Shown one piece after another: positions 20,536 to 32,330 of a stretch of 64,000 nt of DNA. A program made the translations under genes and the position numbers. Where the stretch lies: the NCBI GenBank assembly GCA_003254905.1, contig QANU01054449.1, positions 195,669 to 259,668 of the forward strand, in the 5' to 3' direction. This stretch comes from Nissolia schottii (lineage: Eukaryota; Streptophyta; Magnoliopsida; Fabales; Fabaceae). How positions within the stretch are numbered: the first letter of the stretch is position 1; each line of letters begins with the position of its first letter. Below the pieces are notes generated by a model. It was not told the DNA's origin. It did not search any database and saw nothing but the letters and a program-made list of their open reading frames with translations.

Positions 20536-23299
20536 TCACGTGTTTGTGGGTGTAGCACCCGGAGGTTCTTCGTACATTGGATTTGGAGGCTTCTCTTGAC
20601 CCAGATCTTGGTTTTGATCAAAACCTTGACCATGCTGCTGCTGGCTTCCCTTCTCCTGAATTTGTACTTGCAACTGCTTCTGCTCCAAACTTTCGCTATC
20701 ATCCCTCCCTGGATTAGGAAAGATCACTAGACCTTCAGCTTGGGTTTGTAACTGCTCCTCGCATGGGTTAGTGTTTTGAATTTTTCGAGGCCTCCCTCTA
20801 CCTCTACCACTACCTCTGCCACTAACTGTGCCTCTGGCTCTACCTCTACCACTACCTGTGTCTGTGTCTGTGCCTGCGCCTCTACCCCTACCTCTACTCC
20901 CACCCCTACCTCTGCCTCTACCTCTATCACTATCACTACCAAGCTGCTGAGCTTGATCTTTTTGTAACACCTTCTCACAATGGTTTTCATCTTGACTTAA
21001 TTTGCGAGGCCTCCCACGACCTCTATGCTTCTCCATTTTGTTTATATTTGGCTTCTGCTCACTAAGAATGCCATCCTCTAGGCACGAAAATGACTCCCCT
21101 GTGTCATTTGCACCAGTATTTAGCTTACGAGGTCTTCCTCGTCCTCTACGCTTCAGTGGATTCTGCTCGGGATCCCCAGACACCGGATTCTCAAATAGGT
21201 TTCCTTCATCACTTTCTTGATTGCCATGCTGCAGCTGCTTATTATGAACATCCACAGAAGCTAATAAAGCTTTATTTTTTAATGGTCTCACCAGTTTACG
21301 ACGTCTTCCTCGACCTATACCTCGACCTTGGGTTTGAGACAGCCATTTCTGCTTCTCAGTTTTATTTACCTTCAGCTTTTGTGCATTAACAATAAGATCG
21401 CCTAAGGGTAACAACAACTCCCCTTCATTGTCATCAACTGGCTTAGACTTCAGGGGCCTCCCTCTGTGATAATGCTTTAAACAAGGCTGCTTGCAATCAC
21501 CAGAGACTGGGTTATCGTCTTGCTTCTGTCCATGAACATCCAAAGAAGATGAGATTTGCGACTGCAATTGCGTGAGTGATGATTCTATCCCTGCTGATGG
21601 AACACACTTTGAACTAAGTAGTGGTGGCTGTTGAGAATCAACAATAACATTCAATGCAGTTGACTGAGATGAACAAATTGTTTCCGTGTGCAGTATGGAA
21701 CCCTGTTGTTGAAAACAAATGTTAGAGGGAATCAGTATCTCCACAGTAAAATCAAAGGGAGAGACTATGTATGTAATTACATTTCTAGAAATAATGACAA
21801 TAAGGTTCATCACTCCAGTAAGGTCAGAAAGAGTTTGATACCATGAAAGATTGAAAGGAATCAATTGATAGAATAGAACATGTTTCAAAGCCTGTTTGTA
21901 TGTGTGGAAACTCAATCTGTATGTTTAGTTATTTTGGGAAGGGTAAAAATAATAAGCAAGTGAGGCTAGTGATCAAGTTGAGGAAAATTGAAAGTTTCTT
22001 TTTAGTATTGATGACAAAAAAGAAAAAGACAAGGGGTGCGTTGGTGCAACAGTTGGTGTTGTCGCTCAAGGTAGTGGAATCATTATCTTGCAAATGCAAG
22101 GTAAAGCCGCAAACTATAGACCCACATTGCGAGTTCATCCCTTCCAAAAACTCAGTTATGGGGGGCCAACCACTTTAAAACTCAAGTGTTCCCCAACATT
22201 GTCCTATATGGGGAAAGCTTCAAATGACATTAAAGTTAAGTGAACTCCAACTATAAAAAGACACTAACAGCTCCACCACATGAATGATAACTATCAACAT
22301 TAAATGCAAAAAATTATTCAAAAATCAAGTACCGAAATTTGTAGCTCTTGTGCTGGAGCTTCTGCTTCCACAGCTCCAGTCTCTTGCAAATGTGATTCAC
22401 TCTGCGTTCCCACCACTTCAATCGGCGCCTTTTCAGATTCCGCCCGCTCTTCAACCCTTTCAGTCGCCAGGTTAAGTGGTTCTTCCCCCTTTTCTTGTGT
22501 CCACTCCACCACACCCATCGGTTCATCAACCCTAGCCCCGTCTAACTCGCTCAACTGACTTTGCTCCATAGTTCCTAAGTCTTGCAGCTCTTTACCACTC
22601 TCAACAACTTCACAGCCTTTTACCAATTTCCGCTTTCTCTCTTTACCTCCACCATCTGCATGATGACCATTCCTCTTATTGCCTCTCTTCCTCTTCTTCC
22701 TACTACCCTTACATTTTTCATTCTCTTTCCCATTGCCGCCTATTCTACCACCATCATCACCCACTGGCACATACCTCCCACCCTCGTTACACACCAGCTC
22801 CCCATCCTCGCAAAGCTTCCCCAATTGAATACCCAGAATCCTATCATGTGCCCACGGCAAATCCTCATACTCCTTCCGAATGAAATCAGAGATTACCTCC
22901 ACAGTGGACCCATTTTCCTCATTCAGCCCAGATATTGCCCTTTGTATCATCTACGCACACAATAATAAAAATAAAAAACAAGTAAATAAAAACGAAAAAA
23001 ACGCACAGGCGTCATTATTGTTTCAATTCCACAAACAACAAGAGACCCAATGAGGAAAAGATCGTAAATTTGGAGAGAAAACGGGGGCTTACCAGGGCAT
23101 AAGGGGGGTGCGTGGGGGTGTTGAAGGAAGGGAAGAGCTTCAGGAGGCGGCGGCGGATGAGAGCGGAGGCGCGGCGGGTGTCGACGGAGGGGTTGGATTC
23201 GGCGAGCTGAGATAAGAGAGAGTCTTGGAGGCTGGAAATGATGCGGTTGGTTCTGGAATGTTGGTCGTGGTGGGTGAGAAGAGGTTCTTCTTCTTCCAT
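20536..23299 (-). CDS. Linker-histone (H15) globular domain protein with AT-hooks (HON4/HON5-like)
   Basis: Three exons on the minus strand join in phase: 23093-23299, 22333-22950 and 20536-21702, giving about 663 residues. Splice sites are GT-AG. Residues about 63-135 form the H1/H5 globular (H15) domain, split by intron 1 within HPPYAL|MIQRAI. A Lys-rich stretch follows (KGSRKKRKRGNKR). Exon 3 holds AT-hooks: degenerate ones near residues 354 and 402, and canonical RGRGRPRK cores near 461, 502 and 575. An RG-repeat tract lies at about 534-577. AT-hooks bind the minor groove of AT-rich DNA and the H15 domain binds nucleosomal linker DNA, so a nuclear architectural role is expected. The architecture resembles Arabidopsis HON4/HON5-type proteins. 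The end of the protein is uncertain if a further small 3' exon exists. Upstream, a telo-box-like AGGGTTT lies near 23353. Confidence 0.88.
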
Positions 23300-24889
23300 G
23301 ACGGGATGCCCCAGCCGTCAAGGGTTTTTGATTTTGATTAGAGTGAGAGAGTAGGGTTTTTTTCTTTTATCTTTCGAAATGGAATGGAATGACGTTTGAC
23401 TCATCACTCCAGAAAAGAAAAAAAGACTCAGTCAAGCCCGTTTTATATATAACCGTACCTCGGGCGTTCTATGCTCTATTTAACTTTTTCTTATTTCAAA
23501 ATTACATTATGACAAAACTTGAACTTAATAATTGATACATTTTATCCAAATCACTCACCATTACATTAATTCTAGTAACTTGCTCTATTTAATTTTAACT
23601 GTGCAAGATGAATAAAAATCTTTATATACGAACTTTACGTAAGGTAAGTAGGAACGTGGTCCTTTCCTCACTGAGCAAGTTAGATGCTAACAAATGGCTT
23701 GACCTCTTGTTAGGCAGAAGTTTGATGATGGTAGGTTGGATATCGAGTTGATGGGAATCACAACCCAAGAGCAGGGACAGATCTGTTCCTCTTCAAGGAT
23801 GTGGAATTCGGATTGAGCCCTTATTATGAGCCTACGATTTTAATTCGTAACAAAATACACTTTGCATTTTGAACAAATACGATTTGTAACTCTATTATTT
23901 GCTCAAAGACTATATTTAAGCATCTTTTACATTAGATATTAACACAAAAAATGTTATAATTTGAAGCATGTATTACGTCTCTTTTAACAATAGATGTAAT
24001 AATTAATACTCTATCATTTGTCATTTCTCTTTGCCCGCTTAATTTTGGTCTGTTACGGATCAGGCTATGCAAATTGGGGCAGCCCATAGATTCACCAAAG
24101 AGTATATTGATTCACGTCAAAGATGATTGACATAGTTGATAAAGAGTGAACTCATATCTCAAAATAATGTGGGCTTGCTTCTCTCTACCGAAAGTATTTT
24201 TATTAATGTTCGAAGAATTTAGAGACTTGTCCTAACCTTAATAGAATGACTAATATTAAACTCACCTAAACACTTTTGATTAAAAAGAAAACTAAATTCT
24301 GAATATTTTATCAGTATATTGTAACATGGGTTTCGAGATGTAATTTCACAAATAAAATAAAATTCTTGACTTTGCCGGAAGTCTTAGATTTAGACCATTG
24401 AAAAATAATTATGTCTAAAGATGGAAGGATGCTAAAAGGCCCCATATGTCCAATCGAAATAAATTAAAAAGTTTTGTTGCATTGTGAGTGCCTGAGGCAC
24501 ATAAAAAGCAATTTTTTTTTATTATTATTTTATCTTGCATAGCCCGTCAATTTGTTAGGAATTGTACTGATTTTGTCATCAATAATTGATCGACGAAGTT
24601 TTACATATAAAAAGAAAATCTTAGAAAATTGGCAAATGTTGAATTCTATTTATGTCGAAAGAAATTTCAGATAATTTGGTACTCAACATATGTAATGAAT
24701 TAGGTGACAAATGTCTCAACAGAAACGGAAAAATTCAAATAAAAAAATATTTGGTAAAGAATAATTTGTTGTGGTCCTATTAGGCTATTACAGTCTATTA
24801 TCCTTACGGTTATATTAGGTGAACAGCAATAGTTGACAATAAATACAAGATAATGTATAAAGGTAAGAAAGAAGATAAAATAGTAGTAT
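23300..24889. other. AT-rich intergenic region upstream of the AT-hook gene
   Basis: The first 150 bp or so should be the promoter and 5' UTR of the minus-strand AT-hook gene. The rest is AT-rich with no coding frame above about 60 codons and no repeat that could be assigned. Confidence 0.5.
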
Positions 24890-27215
24890 TGTACATGTAG
24901 TTAAAAAAAATGTTATCGCTTCCATAACAAACCCTTCCCTTCCTGGCATTTTGTCAGCTCCTCCACCGTGAATAAAGGGGTTCATCCTAACCGAAGGAGT
25001 TTGTTCTTCGTAGTTGTTTCTCCGTGTTTGTCAACTCATTCATCACATGTAGAAATTGATATGCATTCTTGTTCTTCTAAAGTTTCATTGTTTCTCTGTT
25101 TTAGTGTGTTAGTTTGTATGTGTTAGGATGTTGATTTCTCTCTTTTATTTTGCTAGTTTGTTAGTTTTCAAACGTTAGTTTTCTCGAGTCAACAATGTTG
25201 GTTTGTCACTATTAGCATGTTAGTTTCTCTGTTTTACGATGTTTCTTTGCTTATGCATCTTTACTGGTGTCTATGTCTAAAGTTATTGGTTTGTTGGTAT
25301 GTTGATTTTACGATGTTGGTTTATTTGTTTTAAGGTGTTAGTTTTTGTTATTAGTCGTTGTTTTATAATATGTTGTTTGTTTATTAAATTCATGTAGACA
25401 CTTTTGTGTTTATATACTAACGGGAGAACTTCTCATAAATATCTTTGTAATTGTATTATATTATGTGACGGGTTTACTTAGAAGAAACCAACACGTTCAT
25501 AAGCAGAAACCAATAGGTTATTGCAATAGAAACAAGTGTTGTAGCAAAAATAAGTGAAGATGGATAGAAACAAGTGAACATGAATTATGTTAATTGTATG
25601 CACTATGTGCATTGGATTATTATAAGTTCACATACAGTGATCAAATATATGGTTTTGGATTTTGTAAAACCGCATTTGGCTTAAATATGTGAATTGATCA
25701 AATATTGGATGCACTTTGTATGTGATTAGAATTTGTATAGCCATGGATGAACTTGTATTGGAAAAATGGATTAAAATAAAGAGAATTCATCACATTACAT
25801 TACTTTGGAAAAATATTTCATGTACATGAACTTTAAAGAAAAAATACATTGCTAGTCTTCAACTTTAAGGAAACAAAATACAATTAAACCTGTTACACAC
25901 AAGCTCTAAAAACTCAAGTTACTTGTGACCTACAACTATAAAAATTTACATTCTTCCAAGGACATAGCCACATGCAATACAAAACATTGCAAAATTGATT
26001 AACTTCAACCAAAGAAGCATATCTACCCTAGTTTTCTCACAAGTTGCGCTATTCTTAAGTTTCATGATTCTTCTACTCATTATTTCATCTATTGCATTAT
26101 CATGTGTAGAATTCACTGCATATTGATCATGCGCAAGTTCCATATAGCTCTCAATTTCTGACTCATCAACCCATTGAAAGAAGTCACAAGTTTTACTCCT
26201 GTCATTTTTCTGAATGAATTCAAAAATAATATATCTAACATAAGTTGGTTGAACATGATCTTCAATTAACCGCAAGCTTAAACTCTCAATAACAAAACTT
26301 AGTCTCCAATTTGGGCGTCTCCAAAATTTTCTTCTGGCATGTGGCTTCGTTGACCCAAATGTCGACACCAACATCTTGTCTCCGCATTTGCACAACTTAT
26401 GCCGTGTTGAACCAAAAGCGGAACTACGACTTGTCATATTGTGAGACTTGCAAATACAAACATGAAAATAACAAAGAAATGAGCATCAAAGAAACAAGCA
26501 TAATCAGACAAAGAAACCAGTATTATAAAAGAAAGAAACTAGGAACCAACATTATAAAACAAAGAAACCAGAAACCTGCATTATAAAACAAAGAAACCAA
26601 AACCAGCATTATATAACAAAGAAACCAACATGCTAATAGTGACAAACCAACATTGTTGCTCGGAGAAACCAACATCTTAAAAATGTAAAAAAGAGAAACC
26701 AACAACCTATCACATAAAACTCAGCATACAAAACAGATAAACGATGAAAAAGAAGAAGAATAAGAACAGGAAGAAGGAAGAAAAAAAAGAACATGAAGAA
26801 CAAGAAGAATGAGAACGCGTACTTAAACCCAAAGGAGCTGACAAACACGAAGATGCAGGATGAGTAAGGAGACAACGAATGCATGCCTAAACTCGAAGGA
26901 GCAAGGAGAAGCTAACGAACCCGAAGGATCAAGGAGACGGCAAATGCCCATTGACGAACTTGAAGGAGCTATGAGGCGACAAAGAGTTTAGACGAGCAAG
27001 GAGAAGCATATGAGCAATGATTCTTAGGGATGCAACGAGTAAGAGAAAGAGAAAATGGGAGTGAGAGAAAGAGAAGAGGGACACAGAAAGTGAGAGAAAG
27101 CAATAATTTTTTATTGCTCGTGGGACTCACCAAAATGATGTAATATATGTATGTAAATATGTTGTCATGTATTATTGTTTAAAATTATTATTCATGTAGC
27201 ATTTTTCTAATCCTT
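24890..27215. mobile_element. MULE-like element with long repeat-bearing inverted ends and a GRF zinc-finger gene
   Basis: The left end (about 24890-25430) and right end (about 26450-27215) are inverted relative to each other. A block around 25190-25240 containing CAACAATGTTGGTTTGTCAC is matched almost perfectly by the reverse complement of about 26610-26665. Within both arms a GTTGGTTTCTTTG-like unit of about 22-25 bp is repeated. The outermost right end reads, in reverse complement, AAAAATGCTACATGAA, similar to the ends of the elements at 35474-37631 and about 43915-45000. The interior encodes a GRF-type zinc-finger protein. No transposase is present. Exact ends and target-site duplication were not resolved. 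Confidence 0.7.
25946..26437 (-). CDS. GRF-type zinc-finger protein carried by the MULE-like element
   Basis: A 163-codon frame runs from the ATG at 26435-26437. It has the GRF zinc-finger signature: CKCG near the N-terminus, a basic RRKFWRR turn, and CDFFQWVDE further on. The spacing between the two halves is about 40 residues longer than normal. The excess could be a retained in-frame intron of roughly 80 bp (about 26210-26293), which would restore normal spacing. The third zinc-binding position, usually a cysteine after F.., is arginine here (FWRR), so zinc binding may be compromised. The C-terminus has a hydrophobic segment (LLWLKLINFAMFCIACGYVLG), as in other plant proteins of this type. 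Function is unknown; it is probably transposon cargo or a proliferating gene family. Confidence 0.7.
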   Translation of the reverse strand: MTSRSSAFGSTRHKLCKCGDKMLVSTFGSTKPHARRKFWRRPNWRLSFVIESLSLRLIEDHVQPTYVRYIIFEFIQKNDRSKTCDFFQWVDESEIESYMELAHDQYAVNSTHDNAIDEIMSRRIMKLKNSATCEKTRVDMLLWLKLINFAMFCIACGYVLGRM

Positions 27216-27354
27216 ATCAATTTAAGGAAAACAATTTGAGCGAAAAGTTAGTGAACAACTAGAATTTTCTCAAGTGTTGAAGTATTCTACAAGTAATTTG
27301 AATGACGTGAATTGAGACAAAGTATTGAAGAACACATAAGTTGTTGTTTTCTAA

Positions 27355-28187
27355 GGTAGGACTAAAATACAGAGACATGAGAACAGAGACATAAAATATA
27401 AGACTAAAAGTCAGTCTTGTATTCTATTTGATGATGATATACAAGACACAGTTTATTGTATTTGTATCCTGTTTGATTTTGTGGCGCAAGACATTAAAAA
27501 AAAGAAAAATGACCAAAAAATAACATTTGCACATTCCTTCCTCCTTCCTCTTCTTTTCTCTCTCCACCTAAAATTCTAGGGTCATCTACCCCTTTGTTCC
27601 CTTAGTTGTCGTACTGGTTCGATAGACCTTCATTCCTCGCTGAAAACAGAAACAAAAATGGCTTCTTCGCTTAGATCTGAGGTCCCAAAGGGCATATCTT
27701 GACGCTAAAGTGGCAAATCTGGTGATCGAGCTCCATTGCGGGAACTTGCACTAGAAGACAATGATGTCCCAATCGCACAAGGAATAGCACCAAGAGGAAG
27801 GGCGGCGGTCGGCGACAAAGAAGAAATTGGAGGTGAGTGTGATTGTTGTTGCAAGATCGTAATTGTTTCTTGTGTTGTTGGTGGTGATTGGTTAGTAGTG
27901 GTGGGTCTGTTGGTGGTGGTGGCAGCTACATTGGTGGCGAAGGTGGTGGTGGTGGTCACGTTGGTGGCAAAGGTGGTGGTGATTGAGGTGATAAGTGATT
28001 GGACTTGTTAAACAAAATAGCCATTAAGGAAGCATGTCATAGGTTAAATTAAAAATCAAAATTTCATTAAATTTTTATCTCTATCTTTATGTACCAAGTA
28101 GATGAAAATACAAAAAATACACAAATTTTATGTCCTAAGACACATTTTTGTTCTTGTGTCTCAATAAACAAACATAATTTTTGTACC
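27355..28187. mobile_element. Large MITE-like element related to the MITE in NUDT25
   Basis: The left end reads GGTAG then GACTAAAATACAGAGACA, matching the MITE at 31048 apart from an internal deletion. The right end in reverse complement begins GGTACAAAAATTATG and continues with GAGACAC and ACATAAAAT blocks mirrored on the left. The flanks are TAA (left) and TAG (right), an imperfect 3-bp target duplication. The interior (about 27700-28010) has GGTGGT low-complexity sequence with ORFs on both strands and no recognised domain. Confidence 0.55.
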
Positions 28188-28833
28188 TAGACTATGTAAT
28201 ATGCTTAGATTCCCGTTCTGAAAGCTTCAAACAATAATTTGGGCAAAAGCTATTCTTTAGTTGCTTTTGCTTATTTAAGAATAACACACTAATCTCATTT
28301 AACCCTAAATTTTAATTTTAAACTTTATAAAAGAAAAACACCAAAAATAGTTAAGTCTAAACCAAATCTCAGCACTCCTCTCATAGTACCTCAGAAATTT
28401 TCCTATTTCAATTAGTTTCATCTTGCTGCAAATTTGGCCTAAAGATATTTAGCAGAACTATGATCTTTCAGTGGCAAAGAACTGCTATCAGTCTTAGGAA
28501 AACAAAACATATAAAGCTTAAAAAAAATTAGTTCTCTGACACTGATCATACTGTTCCACTATTCTACAGCACCTTGCTTCCCACTTTAGTTTCCACTTCT
28601 ATACCCACTCACAAACATCCTCGCAGCAGGATCAGGAAAAAAAGAAACTAGGTATTTGCACATAGCCACATACATCTTATACATCTATCTTATTATTACA
28701 AGAAGTCAAGCACCTAATGAGCAAGTTCTACCTAGCATCCATTTACAAAATAGTGTAGTGATATCCAAACTCAGTAAAGTGAAACTAGTGAAGGGAATGG
28801 ATTGAAACTACAACACACATCCTTGGCGTTCAT
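28188..28833. other. 3' flank of NUDT25
   Basis: This is AT-rich sequence that probably includes the NUDT25 3' UTR close to 28834. No other feature was found. Confidence 0.45.
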
Positions 28834-31800
28834 TCACCACTTTGTCGATTTACATTTGGCAGATATTGCGTTCCCTTGGAAGTAAGGCTTGAAGGTTCTC
28901 ATAACTTCTTCATAGGTTGGTCTCTTGTAGTCCACGGCCTGTAATCGGTTTAGCAGAAAATTAGACCCTAAAAGAGATAAATGAATTCTACTAACTTGAA
29001 GAAGCGTTTTTGCAACTAGCCTCATCAATGACTTCTTCGGGGCTTGCCCATTTCCACTCTGCAAATTCCGGGTCTGCCTCGCCATTTGCTAAGTTGACCT
29101 CAATGTCATCAGTTGTTAGTTGCATGAGAAACCTATTAAATGTTCATGTCAACATCAGACGAAACATAAAATTATTAGTAAAAAGCATCAAGAAGAATGT
29201 AAATGCTTAGTTAACAGCACAGAACTGTATAATGAAGAGAACTGCATTCTTACTACTAGCAAATAGAAAGTTTGGAAAACCATCCACTAAAAATTTATGT
29301 CCATATTTAACATGAGATAATTCATTCCCATATTTATATCTATATTGGCATCTCATAAGTGAGCTGGAGTAATGAAAATAACAGACCTGTTGGGAAAAGA
29401 GGACGATTTCCCATGTGAATTAAAAGTCACAAGAGTCACAACAGAAAATGCATAGAAATAATAGTATGCACAAAGCATGAAACCTAATTTACTTAAAAAC
29501 CCTTCAACACACACATATATTCAAGCATATTTTACATTCCCTAACCACTCTCTATGACCAGTTTTCTCTTCAGTACACAAATTCCTGTTTGTTCAACAAC
29601 CTAGTTTAAAGAATGCTTCAATAAATTGATTACCTTCTACACCTATCTTATCTAGTTGCTGTGTATTACACTGGCCTCCCTAGAATATATACCAAACCTG
29701 AACAAGTCAAAAGGGAAACAACGCAAGGATAGGAGGTGAAAATGATCATATAGATATTAAACTGGAATATTTTATCCAAAAATAATAATAATAATAAATG
29801 GAATAACTGATCTTGCTGATTGGGAATGAATGGAAATATTTAATCAACAAAAAACATGTATTCATCAGTTCCTTATCCTCAACTTTAGTATTGACCAAAC
29901 TAATCTAATTTTGCATCTGAACTTTTGACCCAATATTATCTTTCAAACAATTGAAGGGCATTAAGGATTGTTGCAGGAAATGCAGACCCAAGGCTTACAG
30001 CCCCTACCCTGCCTTGACCCTCTCCCCGTGTTCAGTGAGGCAGGAACACATCACATATATGATAAGCTATTACAGACTAACTTTTATATATACAAATAAA
30101 CAAAGATCAAGTAGCAGCATGCTTTTCATACACATAAACGTATAAATACGCACCATTTTTGTGCCTGTCCATGCCATTCACCTCCCCAGAGGCGGTTGAC
30201 TTTAGTCTTCACAGGAGGAGGGAAGTCATAAGTCAACCATTTTGGAACCTGTAAATGTAATCCACAAGCTCAGTCTAATATATGAAAAGATTAAACATCC
30301 AAAATAAACGTTTTGCACAAACCTCAGCAATTATCTGAGCAGATGTTATTCCAGTTTCTTCTCGAAGCTCCCTGATGGCAGCAGATTTGGGCTCTTCACC
30401 ATCTTCAATTCCCCCCTGATATTTAAGATCCCAAAGATAAGAACAGTTTATTATAGCATATAAAGTTTTAATAGTATAAAATTACAGGCAATAACAAGAA
30501 AAATATTACAATTATTCCCTAATAACTACCAAAACCAATAAAAAAATCCACTTTAAATTATGACTCAGAACTAAATCCCAGTGCAGATCAATCTGAGCAT
30601 TGTGGTATATGATGCCTCCCAGGAGGGAGATGCTCAGTATACCGTATAGGCCAAACAAACAAACCCAGATGAACAAAAGGAAACTTTCTGCTTGGAATGG
30701 GAACGGCGCGAAGTACATTAAATGCAATCATTTTCTGTTTAAGCAAGCTATATGACAACATACATAGACAGATTCCTTATGAAAGGTGAAAAGATCATTG
30801 AGACACCACTATCAACATGAGAAGCTGAGCACTTCCCAGTCCTCACCACTGATACAATAACAGTAGTTTAAAAGCAACTAAATTCAGCAACTAAAGTCTC
30901 AACAAATTCAGCTTTCTAACTATACAAGTAGGTATCTCACAAAAAAAAAATAAAAACTTTTAACGTTCAATCAATGAACATAAGAAATGGGGTTCTATAC
31001 CACATGATTGCTTCCCCAAAATTCTTTCTTTCAACTTTATTCTTTTAGGTAGTGTTTAGCAAACATCTTGGGACTGAAAATACAGAGACAATGGGGACAA
31101 AAACATATTTGGAAGAGATGGAAATATAAAACTTAAAATTGTCTTTGTCTTAAGATAATTTTTTAACTAATATTTATACATCTAAAAAAAATATATATAT
31201 AAAAGATGTCTGGGACACAAATGACGTGTCTCTACTATACCTCCAAAATGGAGGGACGCAAGAGAATCGTCTTTGCTATCCCTGTGTCTCTCTATTTTTT
31301 GTCCCGAGACGCTTACCAAACATTGCCTTAAGTTACTCATAACTTATCATAAGAAAAATAAAATATTCTCAAGGAAATTAAGCACATAAAGTGAATTTGT
31401 GAAGTCACCTGAGGCATTTGCCATGCTCCTGGAACATTCAATCTAGAAGCTACAAAAACCTGATTATAAAAAAAAAGGAGAATTATTAGTCATGATTTTT
31501 TTTCCTTGCTCACACAGATAAACATAAAGTCTGTACTAGATGGACAGAAAACAAACTATTTTACTTCAGAACTAGCTGTCTCTCCAATTCATAGAACAAG
31601 TTGCTCATTGAAAATCTCAGAATAATATACACATCAAGTTTCTAAATTATACACACAAATCTAAGCTCCAAAACCATATAATCTCAAAATTCAAACCATC
31701 AGTTCGCTAATTCAGCATATTGCAACATTTTGGATAAGCCCAATCATGAAAAGTATATAGTAGAATAATCAAGTAAGTACTAAGATAAACATCACATCTT

Positions 31801-32330
31801 ACAATCAGGGTTTGAATAAAAACAGAGCAGAGCATAGGATCTCAGTAGCTTATTAAATTATTGCCTTTTTTTTTCTTCCTCTCTTTTAAACCAGTGGTCC
31901 AAAATGCTTACCAAATATGACCCGGAAGTGAATTAAAATGCTACATAGTAGGCACATGAGCCCAATTTTCCATATCTAGAAAACGAAATATGCTCAAGGA
32001 AAAGAAAAAAAAAACGATTTTATGTGTGTGCTTTTACTTCACAGCATTGACATACAAAAATACTTTACCAGTAAAATAGAAGAACCAAAATAGCATCAGA
32101 AAAACTATAAATAATTTACAACAAGTGAACATCTACAAAAAATAAACTGAATTAAAATATCATGAAACAAAAACAGATAGAACAAGGGGGGAGGAGGAAA
32201 AAGGCACTGCATTTATTAGGAAGAATGGAAGAGAAAAAAAAGGGAGGGAGTGAGAGTGGCGGACCTGATTATGGGAGTTGATGAGACAGACTCCAACGTT
32301 GGGACGGTAACCTTGTGGGAGATCCTCCAT
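28834..32330 (-). CDS. NUDT25: Nudix hydrolase 25-like: diadenosine tetraphosphate (Ap4A-type) hydrolase
   Basis: Six exons on the minus strand assemble without a break: 32265-32330, 31409-31459, 30323-30415, 30154-30248, 29021-29132 and 28834-28938. The product is 173 residues. It starts [18 protein letters not shown] and ends AKCKSTKW. The Nudix box GX5EX7REUXEEXGU is complete in exon 3 ([20 protein letters not shown] followed by TGI), supplying the metal-binding glutamates. [10 protein letters not shown] and EFAEWKW are conserved in plant NUDT25/26 and in bacterial RppH-like relatives. Asymmetric Ap4A hydrolases remove dinucleoside polyphosphates. Lack of a leader peptide favours the cytosolic NUDT25 type over NUDT26. 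The fifth intron appears to use a GC donor (see findings). Intron 2 carries a MITE. The 5' UTR side has a GA-rich tract at about 32451-32467. Confidence 0.95.
31048..31327. mobile_element. Tourist-like MITE in NUDT25 intron 2, with TTA target duplication
   Basis: The 280-bp unit is flanked by TTA at 31045-31047 and 31328-31330. Terminal inverted repeats are GGTAGTGTTTAGCAAACATC (left) and GGCAATGTTTGGTAAGCGTC (right, reverse complement), both continuing into TTGGGAC/TCGGGAC. A 3-bp TTA/TAA duplication is typical of PIF/Harbinger Tourist MITEs. It contains no coding sequence. Confidence 0.85.

Noticed and set aside
27736-28011. 91-codon plus-strand ORF rich in Val
   Set aside because: It is a translation of GGTGGT low-complexity DNA inside a MITE-like element, with an equally open frame on the other strand.
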